From Eretmocerus hayati (taxonomy: Eukaryota > Arthropoda > Insecta > Hymenoptera > Aphelinidae), in assembly GCA_029851415.1 (NCBI GenBank), contig CM056742.1:95152976-95216975 (forward strand): a DNA stretch of 64,000 bases, in the 5' to 3' direction. The position numbers and the translations under genes were made by a program. The notes beneath the pieces were generated by a model, which did no database searches, was not told where the DNA came from, and saw only the letters and a program-made list of their open reading frames with translations. Positions 33,940 to 44,542 of the stretch are shown in pieces; the first letter of the stretch is position 1; every line of letters starts with the position of its first letter.

Positions 33940-34835
33940 ACGAAAAATCTGTATGTATATCTAGGTGAAGTAGATTCAGAATCATCTCCAGACTTGGTAA
34001 TAAGTTGGAAGAATTCAGGATGTGGAGAAGGAAACGATCGATCAATCATTCATGAGCAATTTCATCTATTTCAGATTACATATCCACAAACATGAAGTCT
34101 TAAAACAGTTATCTGGTTCAGAGTAAGAAGGATAGCTCCGTGAAAATCTTAGAATATAACTCATAGATTCCTATTCTCCAAACAATAGTAGTGAATGAGA
34201 CATCCATTAAGGATCAGGATTGACATCCTTTTTATGATTCCCTAGAATAGTGTGCAAGATTTCAGGAAGAGATACGCAGTTCTGCCCACATCTTCAGAAT
34301 TGTATATTGACACTCGCCACTTAAAATCAATCGATTCTCTTATTGATACTGCACCTCAGAGTCGGTTTTCTGCTATCAAGTGTCACCGGCGTAGTTGAAA
34401 GTTGTTACTACAAAATTTTGCCACTTTGGCGTATTGTTATTCTCGTTCAGCTCATCCGACCTGTAAAGAGATTCATTGTATGTAGAAACACGCAAGCTTC
34501 GGTGAACCGCGTTATGAAGTTTACTCACCAGACGTGGGGCTTTGCAATGCACTCAGAATGAACATTAAAGTTGATCAGTTGTCTCAGAATGTTATGGGAG
34601 TCCATCATCAGCAGGGAGGGGTCGTGATATTCAGACGTAGAAGAAATGATAGATCTCTGCTTTCCAATTTCATTATCTGCTTCACTGAGTGAATCAAATG
34701 TTCGATGGGACTGACAATAGATAGTATAATGATGTTGGGCCTGGATTCCTCCTTGTACGCTAGTCAATGAAATGTAATGATAGACTCCAAGAAATCTCGG
34801 AACAAACAAACTTCATCAACGAATACATAGGATAC
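33940..34835. other. Region 3' of the EnSpm-like gene
   Basis: No exon or repeat could be supported. A GTGAGT donor-like site on the minus strand at 34838 follows the proposed terminal exon. Confidence 0.4.
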
Positions 34836-34863
34836 TCACCCTTCCAAAATTGCGTATCAGCAA

Positions 34864-35209
34864 TTACAGAACGAGTTCCAACAGTTTGCTGTCAACATTG
34901 CTGAAATGCTGTTTGAGGTTCCGCAACTTCTCTCTAATGAGTGCACCCAACATACAATTAAATTCTTCGACTTTCTCGATATTCATGGAAGTGACATGAG
35001 TAACGCCAATCCTGTGGGAGATAAAATTTTGATGACAAGATCGAATCGTAGACTTAATTCATCGTAATATTCAATGCGTACCTTCTATATGACGGTTTGT
35101 TACCAGTCGAAATTCCGAGAAATATCACAGTACAAGACAATATTAATAGTAGAGCTTGTTGGCTAGACGAATGATGAATTCCTTCGTATCGCTCTCGATA
35201 AACACGCAT
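34864..35209 (-). CDS. Two-exon small ORF overlapping the transposase end
   Basis: ATG at 35209 opens a frame shifted from the transposase frame. Exon 35082-35209 ends at a donor GTACGC, and a 70-bp intron ends TCTCCCACAG at 35012. Exon 34864-35011 continues in frame to TAA. The ~91-residue product has a hydrophobic segment (ALLLILSCTVIFLGIS) near residues 18-33 and a charged helix-like tail (EEFNCMLGALIREKLRNLKQ). No family recognised. The segment could instead be a second gene product of the transposon, or an alternative 3' end of the transposase transcript. Confidence 0.35.
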
Positions 35210-37422
35210 GGCAAATCAATTTCATCTGTACTGATAAGCTGTTCTTCTTTGGAGATGGTTACTATCCCTAGTATCATGTCCGTTAAATGATTCCTTCGCA
35301 CCTGAAAAATGTCACATTCTGTGAATTCCAGACGACTGTCAAAGTCTACCAAGAACTTCCGGATCTTGATGAATCTTCCATTCTTCAATCGAGCAAAGTA
35401 ATTGCAAGTCCTAGCATTCTCTTTTTGAGTGGTTGTGAACAAACTACCATCGATGACGGCCCTGTCATAACATAAGGTCTGCTCTGATATACTCAACTGA
35501 AGAGCATACGATTGACTCACTGGTCGGCCATTACCGAAGTAGGATATCGAATCCAATTTCACTGCTTTCTGGACGCGTGCACCCGAGATCTCGGTATGAA
35601 AAGAGATTTCAACATCAGTGCATTTTGGATAAAGTTGATTCTCTAGTCTCTGTTGATATCGAGATAGATTCATGTAACGGATTATCTGAAGAATGATTCC
35701 TTTCTCTGAGTGGATTCCTGCTAATATCTTTCTGTTGGCTGCTTCAAACGCAAAAGCTGAATGAGCCCACAAAGGGCCCCAATTACATATGCTCTCCACA
35801 ATGTGGAGAAGTTGGTGAACATTATAGGTCAGTGCTTTCAGAGGATAGTATAGTAGAATCTCCTTCACAAACTGATGAAGATTCTCATTCATGTGATTTA
35901 GATCATCGTACGTGATGTCCATCTTCAATCCCAAATACAATGAGTTCACCAATAATGACCAATGCTTCAACTGTGCTCTGTTCTTCATGACTTTGGATAG
36001 GAGAGGAATACTATAATACAGTGACCAATTCTCCCACTCCTTACATTTGAAATCCGCCCGGAATTCGAGGGATCTGGACAGCCTGCACAATTGATTCGGA
36101 ACTCTTATTTCTTTCAACGATCTGTTCAATATTTCTATTTCAGCTGCCGTCGATGAAGATAAAATATATTCCGTGATTTGTGCCACAACTCCAGCGAGGT
36201 ACTGGTGCATGTATTCGGGCGAGAAGCCAAAAACGATATCGAACCACTCCCAGTTTATCAGTGGAGTTATAGAGTTCACACCCATGAATGCATCACCTGT
36301 CTCGATCGCTTTTTTGGCAAAGAGGATTGTGTTCTCCATCGTGCGACTTTCTAGAGGGAATTCATACGGGTAGATCCTACTATTATCGTTGGGCTTGTCT
36401 TCTTGAGTCATACCTTCTTGCAGGCACCAATCACACCCACACTTTGCATTAAATTGTTTGGTGCAGTTCATATAGAATCGAGCGATCGTATCTACACTTG
36501 ACTGCAATGTGAAGAGTTTTATGATTTTATTCTTCCCTTTGATAACGCAAGATATCCCGTCCACAGCAAATTTCTTCATCGATAACACAAGCTGCTCCAA
36601 GAAGACGTCCATCACGGGTTTAGTTTTACCGCACCACAAACCCACCAATATCATGCACTCAAATCGTTTCTGAGGTGGAATTTCGTTCAGCATCAGATAA
36701 ATTGGTGTGCAAGAGCAGCGCGAGCTTTCAAATGTTGGTACACCATCGGCATTCAATACGAACGTTGCAAAAGAACGGAAATCTTCAGGCCTCAATCGCA
36801 ATCTGAATTTTCTATACAACTTCCCATCTTGAATATCCTTGATATGGTTCTTTTCGTGAACCCTCTTATTCATGACATCATCTTAATAATCCTCGTTCAT
36901 TTGAAGGTAATCTCGAACGGCATCGGTTGGATCAAAGATAACAAAGAAACATCTATTCGATGGATTTGTCATATCTACAGTACTTTTGCAGTTGAGGCAT
37001 CTGATAACCTTCTTATCTTTGAAAGTTCCCAAGTACTGTGTGCACTCAGGGCATGTAGAATGCAATTCATAATTTTCTGTAGTATTACAAGTTTTATCGA
37101 GGAAATATCTAGTTTCTGGTAAAATCTTCTCTCCACATATATAATTGATAAGCTTCAAGAAGCCAACTATCGCTGAAAAACTCAGCCCATACTTCAAAGA
37201 TAACTTCAGGAATGTTGAAAATACCATGTTGACATCTAACTCATTTGATATTGATACAACCCTTGCGAAATTTTCAACGTGATTTGGATTACTTGGAGCA
37301 TTTTTCATACTTTGATATAAAATTTCAACCTGGTCTTTAATTTCATCATCACTGTAATATCCTTCATATCTCACATCATTCGGATCACCGGAGACAGGGG
37401 GCGCGGGAGCAATTTCCTCACT
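35143..37422 (-). pseudogene. CMC/EnSpm-like transposase, main exon with one stop
   Basis: From the acceptor TTTCACTGTTTCAG (37423) the frame is open for 179 codons, meets TAA at 36883-36885, and continues in the same frame for 579 more codons to 35143. Before the stop: a zinc-ribbon-like CPECTQ...CLNC. After it: VLNADGVPTFESS (first acidic site of this family), LVGLWCGKTKP, a CGCDWC knuckle, FGFSPEYMHQYLAGV, and the DUF4218-like block LTYNVHQLLHIVESI, NWGPLWAHSAFAFEAANR, ILQIIRYM. These are the order and motifs of metazoan EnSpm/CACTA transposases. The only obvious lesion is the single TAA. Confidence 0.8.
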
Positions 37423-37888
37423 CTGAAACAGTGAAACCCATTACATATCACCTTGATATATCGCTCAAATTACATGTAAAATTATTGAAATATTGATGAT
37501 AATGCATCAACTGAGTACATGCGAGAGGTCTCACAATTATACTGAATTGACAAGCACATGCATCTCTCGTATAAGCTACATTGATTCTGAGCTGCCCAAA
37601 CTTGCAATAATAGATAAGAGATGAGATTAGAATTCCAATGGAGTACAAATTATTCTCAGAAGCATCTCAATAAGCTCCAAGTTAATTAGAGGCAATCGAT
37701 GAATGAGATTGACCATGGTTCTGAATGCCAATGGTACGTTAGAATAGACAGCTGGCACAAGGTGACACATGACATGCAGGACTACTCATATTCTCTGTTG
37801 CAACGACGTAGTATTTACGATAACCTATTCATAATTGATCTACCTTTCTAACAAGCATCCCACAGAATCGATGGCTTAATAGACTTAC

Positions 37889-38035
37889 CACTGCCAAGGC
37901 TTCCCAAAAATTCTGGACAATATCATCTACTTGTAACTGTTGCGGTTCTCCATTACATACATCATTGGGACATTCATGATCATTAGGACTGGGCGATGGT
38001 TCATCCAAATTCATATCATCTGTTCCATTATTGAG
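37889..38035 (-). CDS. EnSpm-like transposase, upstream exon
   Basis: 147 bp (49 codons), acceptor CCTATGATTACAG and donor GTAAGT. It encodes an acidic N-terminal stretch (LNNGTDDMNLDEPSPSPNDH...FWEALAV) and joins in frame, phase 0, to the main exon across a 466-bp intron (37423-37888). Confidence 0.6.
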
Positions 38036-38226
38036 CTGTAATCATAGGGAAACTTGGATACTCCAATTATGGTACAAATTAATTCTCAAGATTTGAATCA
38101 TGTTACCACACGCACTCTCCAAATTGTTCTTATTCTCATGGAAGGAATGAAACTCCTTTCCAAGACAATACAATGTACACTCACTGAGAATGGAGACAAC
38201 TCTTCATACGACTGAGGTTAGCTCAC

Positions 38227-38361
38227 CGTTCTGGAAATGTTTCTTATGAGTTCTTCATTGGGTAGACTGTGTTCTCTGGTTAGGTCTGCTAGTACAATCG
38301 GTTCATTGAAGATACTTTTCTGAGTACTTTGCCTATCCTCACTTGTTCCAGGCGGATTTAC
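38227..38361 (-). CDS. EnSpm-like transposase, first visible exon (cut by foldback)
   Basis: 135 bp, 45 codons (VNPPGTSEDRQSTQKSIFNE...ELIRNISRT) ending at a GTGAGC donor, phase 0 into the next exon. Its 5' side ends within 14 bp of the foldback at 38375, so the upstream exon part, start codon and promoter are missing or displaced. Confidence 0.5.
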
Positions 38362-38564
38362 CTAAGGCCGGCCATAGAGGCACGGAAGGTTCGATTGTTC
38401 CGCGTTCCGGCTGCGTTGTATATATAGGGCGCGCGCAGCGACGTGTTTACATTTGTTCGAGACACACGCGCATATGCCTATGAGTAAGGCGTGGAATCCG
38501 TCTGTTTAGGTCTGCATGTTTACTGATGGCAACAAAGTTTCTTAGTTCAGAATCGAGACAAGTA

Positions 38565-39240
38565 CGCCAATCTCAAAGTTGAATAGAAATTCCATACTTA
38601 TGTTTTCAAAATTGATGTACATGATTTGAAAGTAAAAATGCCGATAAGACCAGGGTTGAGGGGGCTGCGAGATTTTCAAAATTGATTGGAGAATCCATGT
38701 TTTCAAAATGAGTTAATAATTTGAATGAGTAGAAATGCCGATAAAACCAGGTTTCAGGGGGCTACGAGATCTTCAAAACTGATTGGAGAATCCATGTTTT
38801 CAAAATTGAGTAAATAATTTGAATGAGTAGAGATGCAGATAAAACCAGGGGTGAGGGGGCTGCGAGATTTTCAAAATTGATAGGAAAATCCATGGTTTTG
38901 AAATTGAGTAAATAATAAAATAGTAAAAAACGCCGATAATTCCAAAGGTGAGGGAGTTGCGAGAATTTTAAAACTGATTGGAAAATCCATGTTCTTAAAA
39001 TTGAGTAAATAATGTAAGCCAGTAAAAAACGCCGATAGAACCAGGGTTGAGGGGGCTGCGAGATTTTCAAAATTGATTGGAAAATACATGGTTTTAGAAT
39101 TGAGTAAATAATGTAAGTCAGTAACAACGGCGATAAAACCAGGGTCGAGGGGGCTCGAAAAATTTAAAATTGATTGAAAAAATCTATTTTTTTTAGATTG
39201 AGTAAACAATGTAAGTTAGTAAAAACGCTGCTAAAACCAG
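38565..39240. repeat. Tandem repeat, ~97-bp unit, about six copies
   Basis: Each unit has ATAAAACCAGG.TGAGGGGGCTGCGAGATTTTCAAAATTGATTGG then AAATTGAGTAAATAAT. The spacing of the GGGGGCTGCGAG word is 96-98 bp. It ends close to the tRNA-like head at 39272. Confidence 0.92.
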
Positions 39241-39271
39241 GAGCGAGATTTGAGAAAATAAAAAAAAATCA

Positions 39272-39343
39272 TCCCCACGGGATTTGAACCTGGATCCGCG
39301 GGACTGCAGGCCTACTTGCTAACCACTTGGCTATCCGAACAGT
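39272..39343 (-). tRNA. tRNA-like sequence, probably a SINE head or pseudo-tRNA
   Basis: The minus strand contains box A (TAGCCAAGTGGTTAGC) and box B (GGTTCAAATCC) at the normal distance, so internal pol III promoter signals are present. The acceptor ends do not pair and the T-stem has mismatches, so a functional tRNA is unlikely. The ~97-bp tandem array follows on the 3' side, as in a tRNA-derived SINE with a repeated tail. Confidence 0.6.
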
Positions 39344-41463
39344 TGACATGGTAAGAACAAAAAGTGTGTATGAACCACAAACATCAACATGGACTAGCGA
39401 ATTCGGATTATATATTGGATTTTATACTCGTGACATGTTTGCAATTATGAAATTGAGCGCTTAGGTTTAAAAAGTAAACATGAATTAATTTATTAGGTTG
39501 AGAGGATCCGCCCGGGACGGCGCACATTGCCCAAAAAACCGCAAGTTGTGGTCATAACCTCGGCTTCAACTCAATTTGGGCGATATCGGAATGAAACCAG
39601 CGGGAATTTTTTTGGTTTTTTTTTAGGTCTTTCAAATGTGCTAGGCCGTTTCTAGAGAAAATGCAGTCGACTTGCTTGTACAGTGCCCGAAAGCCGAAAT
39701 TTCTTAAATTCGTGGATTTTAGGTTTGGAAAGTTTGTATTATTGCTTATAAAAGGATTCTATGGTGCAGGGCGATACAATATGTCATTGATAACAACATA
39801 TTGTCGGTCATTTATCTCTAAAAAAGCTCAAAATCAATTTATAGTGCTCTTACGGAGCAAAAAGTCCAAAAAAAGCGTTAAATCCACTAGATTGCGATAG
39901 AATACAGGCGGTCTTGCCTCACTCACGTTTTCATTTTTTGTTCAATAGAGTTCCTCATAAAGCATTAGAATTCTCGGAGAATAGGCTTGATCAGGATGCC
40001 CCCTCCTCCCTCCCTCAAAGTCAGATACTATCAGTCTAACTCCCTTTGCATTTTGAGCGAGTTCAATTCCGGGATTTTTTCATGATCTCAAAATTTTTTC
40101 TGTCATGATTCCATATAATTTGGAATATTATCGATGAATGAGATGATTCCGTATATCATCTGTGGTAAGTATATAGCATCCAATAATATTGCTTACTCTC
40201 TGTGGTTTCGATTACTTTTCACCCTGTGTTGGTGGCACACAGCCAACGTTACTCCAAGAATTTAAAAAAAAAACGTGTATACTCGATTAGTTGTCATTTG
40301 ACCGCAGATAAAGATAGAGCAATTTTACACAAAGAATCTTGAAGAGTGGAAAAATGCCATAAGCTTCTTCGATTTTTGTTACGTGGTAGGAGGAAATGTG
40401 AGATAGCTCTCAAAGTCGTCAGATTCTCGGCATTTCGAAGAGAAACGGAGAGAATCGTCGAAAATCGACAGGTTTTTCTACATTTAGAGCACTTACACTT
40501 TTGCTTGCGCAACGTAAAGAAACTAACTAGCATTGCGAATAGCATTTTTTCCGTTGTTGAAGTTACTTTCTGTAAAATTGCTCTTTCTTCATCTGCGTCT
40601 AAATGACAGCTGATAGAGTTAACACGTTTTTCTCGAAATTCTTGAAGTAACGTTGGCTGTGTGCCACCAACAAAGGGTGGAAAGTAATCGAAAACACAGA
40701 GAGTAAGTAATATTATTGGATGCTATATACTTAGCACAGATGATATACGGAATCATCTCATTTATCGATAATATTCAAAATTATATGGGATCATTACAGG
40801 AAAAATTTTGAGATCATGAAAGAATCCCGGAATTGAACTCGCTCAAAATGCAAAGGGAGTTAGACTGGTAGTATCTGACTTTGAGGGAGGGAGGGGGGGC
40901 ATCCTGATCAAGCGTATTCTCCGAAAATTCTAATGCTTTATGAGGAACTCTATTGAACAAAAAATGAAAACGTGAGTGAGGCGAGACCGCCTGTATTCTA
41001 TCGCAATCTAGTGGATTTAACGCTTCTTCTTGGACTTTTTGCTCCGTAAGAGCACTTTAAATTGATTCTGAGCTTTTTAGGGGTAAATGACCGACAATAT
41101 GTTGTTATCAATGACATATTGTATCCCCCTGCACCATAGAATCTTTTTATAAGCGATAATACAAACTTTCCAAACCTAAAATCCAAGGATTTGAGAAATT
41201 TCGGCTTTCGGGCACTGTACAAGCAAGTCGACTGCATTTTCTCTAAGAACGGCCTAGCACATTCGAAAGGCCTAAGAAAATGCTACAAATTCCCGTTGGT
41301 TTCATTCCGATATCGCCCAAATTGAGTTGAAGCCGAGGTTATGACCACAACTTGCGGTTTTTTGAGCAATGTGCGGCGCTGCGCGCCGTCCCGAGCGGCT
41401 CTGTATAGAGCGCTCTCGCGGGATATATAGGAACGCGGAACGATGGGACCTTCCGTGCCTCTA

Positions 41464-42554
41464 CAGTTCACCATTTTTTAAAGCTATGGAATTTTCTACT
41501 AATATCTTTGGGGAGGTCAGGAATGGACATTGAAAAAGATGGTTGATACTTGATTGAGATTTCAAAATAAACAATAAATCAGGTAATCAACAGAGCGTTT
41601 GATTCTGGAATTTTTGACTGCAAAAACATACCTGCTTTATTTCTGATTCAAAAATGGTACTGCTTTAGGCGCTTCCTTCAATTTTGCTGATTTTCTCTTG
41701 ATAATTATATCAGTACATTGCATCTAAAATGTATAACCTTACAACATTTTTTGTTCAAACTCAGGTCTATTGATTTTTTGATGAATTTACAAACAACAAC
41801 AACAATCGCGCACCCTGGAAAACAAATACATTTTCGAGATGCGAGGTATCGCAAATTGCGGTACTTCTAACTTCTCGATCGTACTGCGGATTAATAAAAG
41901 GGATCTGTTCCTCAGATCCTCGGAGGACCCTTACATTTAAGAGCCAGATCACCTGTAGCTCAGATTTCAGAGTCACTCGATAATCCAGCTCACCGGCTCA
42001 CTCTCCATGCTGACTCATGCAATTAAGATATTCATTCATAATTTGAAGTATGGAGCTATATTCCACTTACTTCGAGGATTCAACAGCTTCCAATATCTTC
42101 GATGCACTCCTCTCTTGCTCCAAAACTTCCAGGATTGTGAATCACGTGCTTTGTGAAGGGATTTCGCAAGGGCTTTTCCATATCACGCATGCGCGCTTTC
42201 CAAATATGTGTTCAATTTCGGTTCACTGGTGTTCATAGATTGACCCCACGACATGGAAGGTCTCTATACGACATGAGGTGGTTATCGGTTATCACGGGTC
42301 GATCGCATCCTTGAGCAAGGTGGATCGTTGGATCAATTCACTCATCAAAGTAGCACCGAATCAATTCTTCTGTTAAAATGAATTTGTGTACGCAGGCCAC
42401 AATTATGAAGACAGGTCTGGTCTCCCCACACGGCGCACGCGTTGCTCGGGTGATCCCGCCACCGGCTCTTGTCAATATAGTTGCCTCGAGGAAGTAGATC
42501 TGATTGGTCGGGCTATCCCGCTGATTAGTCGAGGATGTAAATACGCGGGTTAAT
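41464..42554. other. Intergenic, nothing recognised
   Basis: A few short frames on both strands without motif support. 42330-42550 becomes more GC-rich just before the 234-codon ORF and may be its upstream region. Confidence 0.45.
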
Positions 42555-43259
42555 ATGTTCTCACCATGCATTTCACGCAAGAAATCTGATTCCCAAGAAT
42601 CAGAGGAAGATATAAGGCGCAGGCCTCCCGAGGGGGCTTGTTTCCTAGTCCTACTCGTTCGTCGTGGTTTTATTCATTGGTATAATCCATTCCGGCTTGC
42701 TCTGATTCTTGATAATCAGATTTTAGGAAAATATATGGTACATGTGCTCCGAGGTGCTCTGAGCCCATCGCACGTAGAAGCTCTCGGGTCCGCTCCAAGT
42801 CTGCGCGATATCATCATAAAAGCCCGCGAGATTGGCAAGTATAAGGCAGTATCGACAAAATTCAATAATCTAGAGAATAATATAAGTCTCTACTTAATGC
42901 TAGCATCTGCCATAGCAATTGCAGCAATCCTTTCTATCAAAATATGTGGGAAAATAATGAATCCCTATTTGCCAATGCTTGCTACCGCTCGTTCTATTTT
43001 TTGCGAAGGGAACGAAGACGAAGCCCATCCGGAGCAGGAACCAGATGAGAGTATTGCAATGAACATATGGCGCCATGCAATCATCATCCCAGATGAGCAC
43101 AACCCACCCCAACATGGACAAACAGATCGTAGGCGTCCGCCCTCTGCCCGTCGCTCGCCATCGCTTGAACACGGCATCATCAGAGCAACCCAACCCGAAG
43201 TACAACGCCCGCCGTCGGATCAGGGGGGACAGCGAGCGCGCACCCATCAGCGCCGATAA
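42555..43259 (+). CDS. Hypothetical protein with one membrane segment
   Basis: 234 codons from ATG 42555, with an in-frame stop about 33 bases upstream. The middle has a clear transmembrane helix (ISLYLMLASAIAIAAILSIK, about residues 109-128). Before it is a basic/charged part, and after it an acidic patch (EGNEDEAHPEQEPDES) and an Arg/Pro-rich tail (RRRPPSARRSPSLEH). A long cytoplasmic tail of this kind is seen in many membrane proteins and in some retroelement envelope remnants, but no family is recognised. A 115-codon frame on the opposite strand overlaps it. It may be one exon of a larger gene. Confidence 0.35.
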   Translation: MFSPCISRKKSDSQESEEDIRRRPPEGACFLVLLVRRGFIHWYNPFRLALILDNQILGKYMVHVLRGALSPSHVEALGSAPSLRDIIIKAREIGKYKAVSTKFNNLENNISLYLMLASAIAIAAILSIKICGKIMNPYLPMLATARSIFCEGNEDEAHPEQEPDESIAMNIWRHAIIIPDEHNPPQHGQTDRRRPPSARRSPSLEHGIIRATQPEVQRPPSDQGGQRARTHQRR

Positions 43260-43614
43260 GATTCAACAAAAAAACTCATAGAGACACCTAAGCGCACTTA
43301 CCACCACCTCGTCCTCCCCACCGTCCATGAAGTCCTCCACGGAAGATCGTCTGCGGCAACATCATCAGCGACTAGCCAGAACTAAGTTAAGCCTAGGTTA
43401 TAAGAACCGAAAGTACACTGAGAAAACATCAAAAACTGGCGAAGTTCCGAAAGTTTACAAAATATTTTATATAACGAAAAACTCCATGCGAAGCGAAATC
43501 CAAGGAAAGCCATTCAGAAGAACTCGAGTCCAAAATTGTAAAAGATACTTATTCAAAGAAAATCACATTCGATTTCAAAAAGTCAAACTAGCATCATTTC
43601 AGAATTCCAAGTAA

Positions 43615-43961
43615 AAGGCCTTGTTTCTGTAGTAGAAAATCAAAAAAATTTCATACCGAAATTCAAAAAGAGAAAAAAATATAATAGAAAAAGAACTTCT
43701 CTGATATACCTCGCATGGGCGGTTAAGCTCTGGAGTTCAAGAACTTGAGCAAAGTAACTTGAAAGATTCAGGAAATTATAGGTCAAAACTTAAATTCAAA
43801 ATTTAAATGCAATCTTTATTTTTCAAGTAAAGTCAACTCTAGTGGAATTTAATGGTAGAATATTTCATTTTATGGATATCTAATGGGTGAAATTAACGAA
43901 CTACACAATTTGAAGCAACAAATTTACACATGGAAAACTTTAAGAAAAAAAAAACTCAATT
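43615..43961. other. AT-rich intergenic stretch
   Basis: No supported gene. The plus-strand frame 43327-43614 just before it is lysine-rich through composition. Confidence 0.45.
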
Positions 43962-44150
43962 TCAAGAACGTTGGTTTCGGAGACGCGCGTGACGGTTGTC
44001 ACTTCCATCAATGCCGCGACATGACACGAACAATTCCTGAAAAGCAATAAACACCATCACTTTTTCACTTTCCCTTTTTTTATCATAAAACAACAAAGGT
44101 CACTACACTGCGACACTTACGGCGGATAGACGCGTTAGAAGAACCAACAT
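43962..44150 (-). CDS. Possible two-exon mini-ORF, low support
   Basis: ATG at 44150 gives ten codons (MLVLLTRLSA) to a GTAAGT donor at 44120. An 84-bp intron ends ATTGCTTTTCAG, then 75 bp (ELFVSCRGIDGS...) reaches TGA at 43962-43964. A further GTAAGT donor at 44272 and an acceptor-like CTGCTCTTCAG before the ATG could define a 5' untranslated exon. The splice signals are good but the product is only 34 residues, so this could be the start of a longer gene or a spurious match. Confidence 0.25.
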
Positions 44151-44542
44151 TGTACGTCGCGATGGGTGAACTGAAGAGCAGTCGCCAATTTCGAAATCGA
44201 CATCGAGAGCAGACTCCGAACGGAAAAATTCCCCCCCCCCTCACAGCCATGCGATAAAACACATAGAGGTACTTACCTTATGGGAGTCTTAATCTGGCAA
44301 CAGTGTAGCAATATTCGAACAGTAAGCAAAACAATTCCTCATCCGGATGTATTGAATCACTTCAGCATCTAAACTTCAGCGGAGAAAGAATTTCAGCGAG
44401 AGATTATCGCAAACCTCGACCGACCCACGAATGTATCGCATTACAGATGACCGCACTTAAAAAAAAATTTTCACGAATTTTCAAAAATTTCGGGAAATCC
44501 CACTTGGAATACGTTTCATATGGTCCTCAGATAATACCGTTC

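Larger units (their letters stand above)
38375..41463. mobile_element. Foldback element, ~0.9-kb arms, with internal insertion
   Basis: Termini TAGAGGCACGGAAGGT and ACCTTCCGTGCCTCTA are perfect inverted repeats. The arms continue through GC-rich TATA-containing DNA (38395-38460 with 41375-41440) and then 39505-40330 with 40570-41385 (CCGCAAGTTGTGGTCATAACCTCGG). About 1 kb (38470-39505) of tandem repeats and a tRNA-like sequence lies in the left arm only, so it was inserted later. Mirrored short frames (39661-39900 and 40998-41237) encode similar peptides but show no protein motif. Confidence 0.88.

Noticed and set aside
39272..39343. Functional tRNA gene
   Set aside because: Boxes A and B are good but the acceptor stem does not pair and the T-stem has mismatches.
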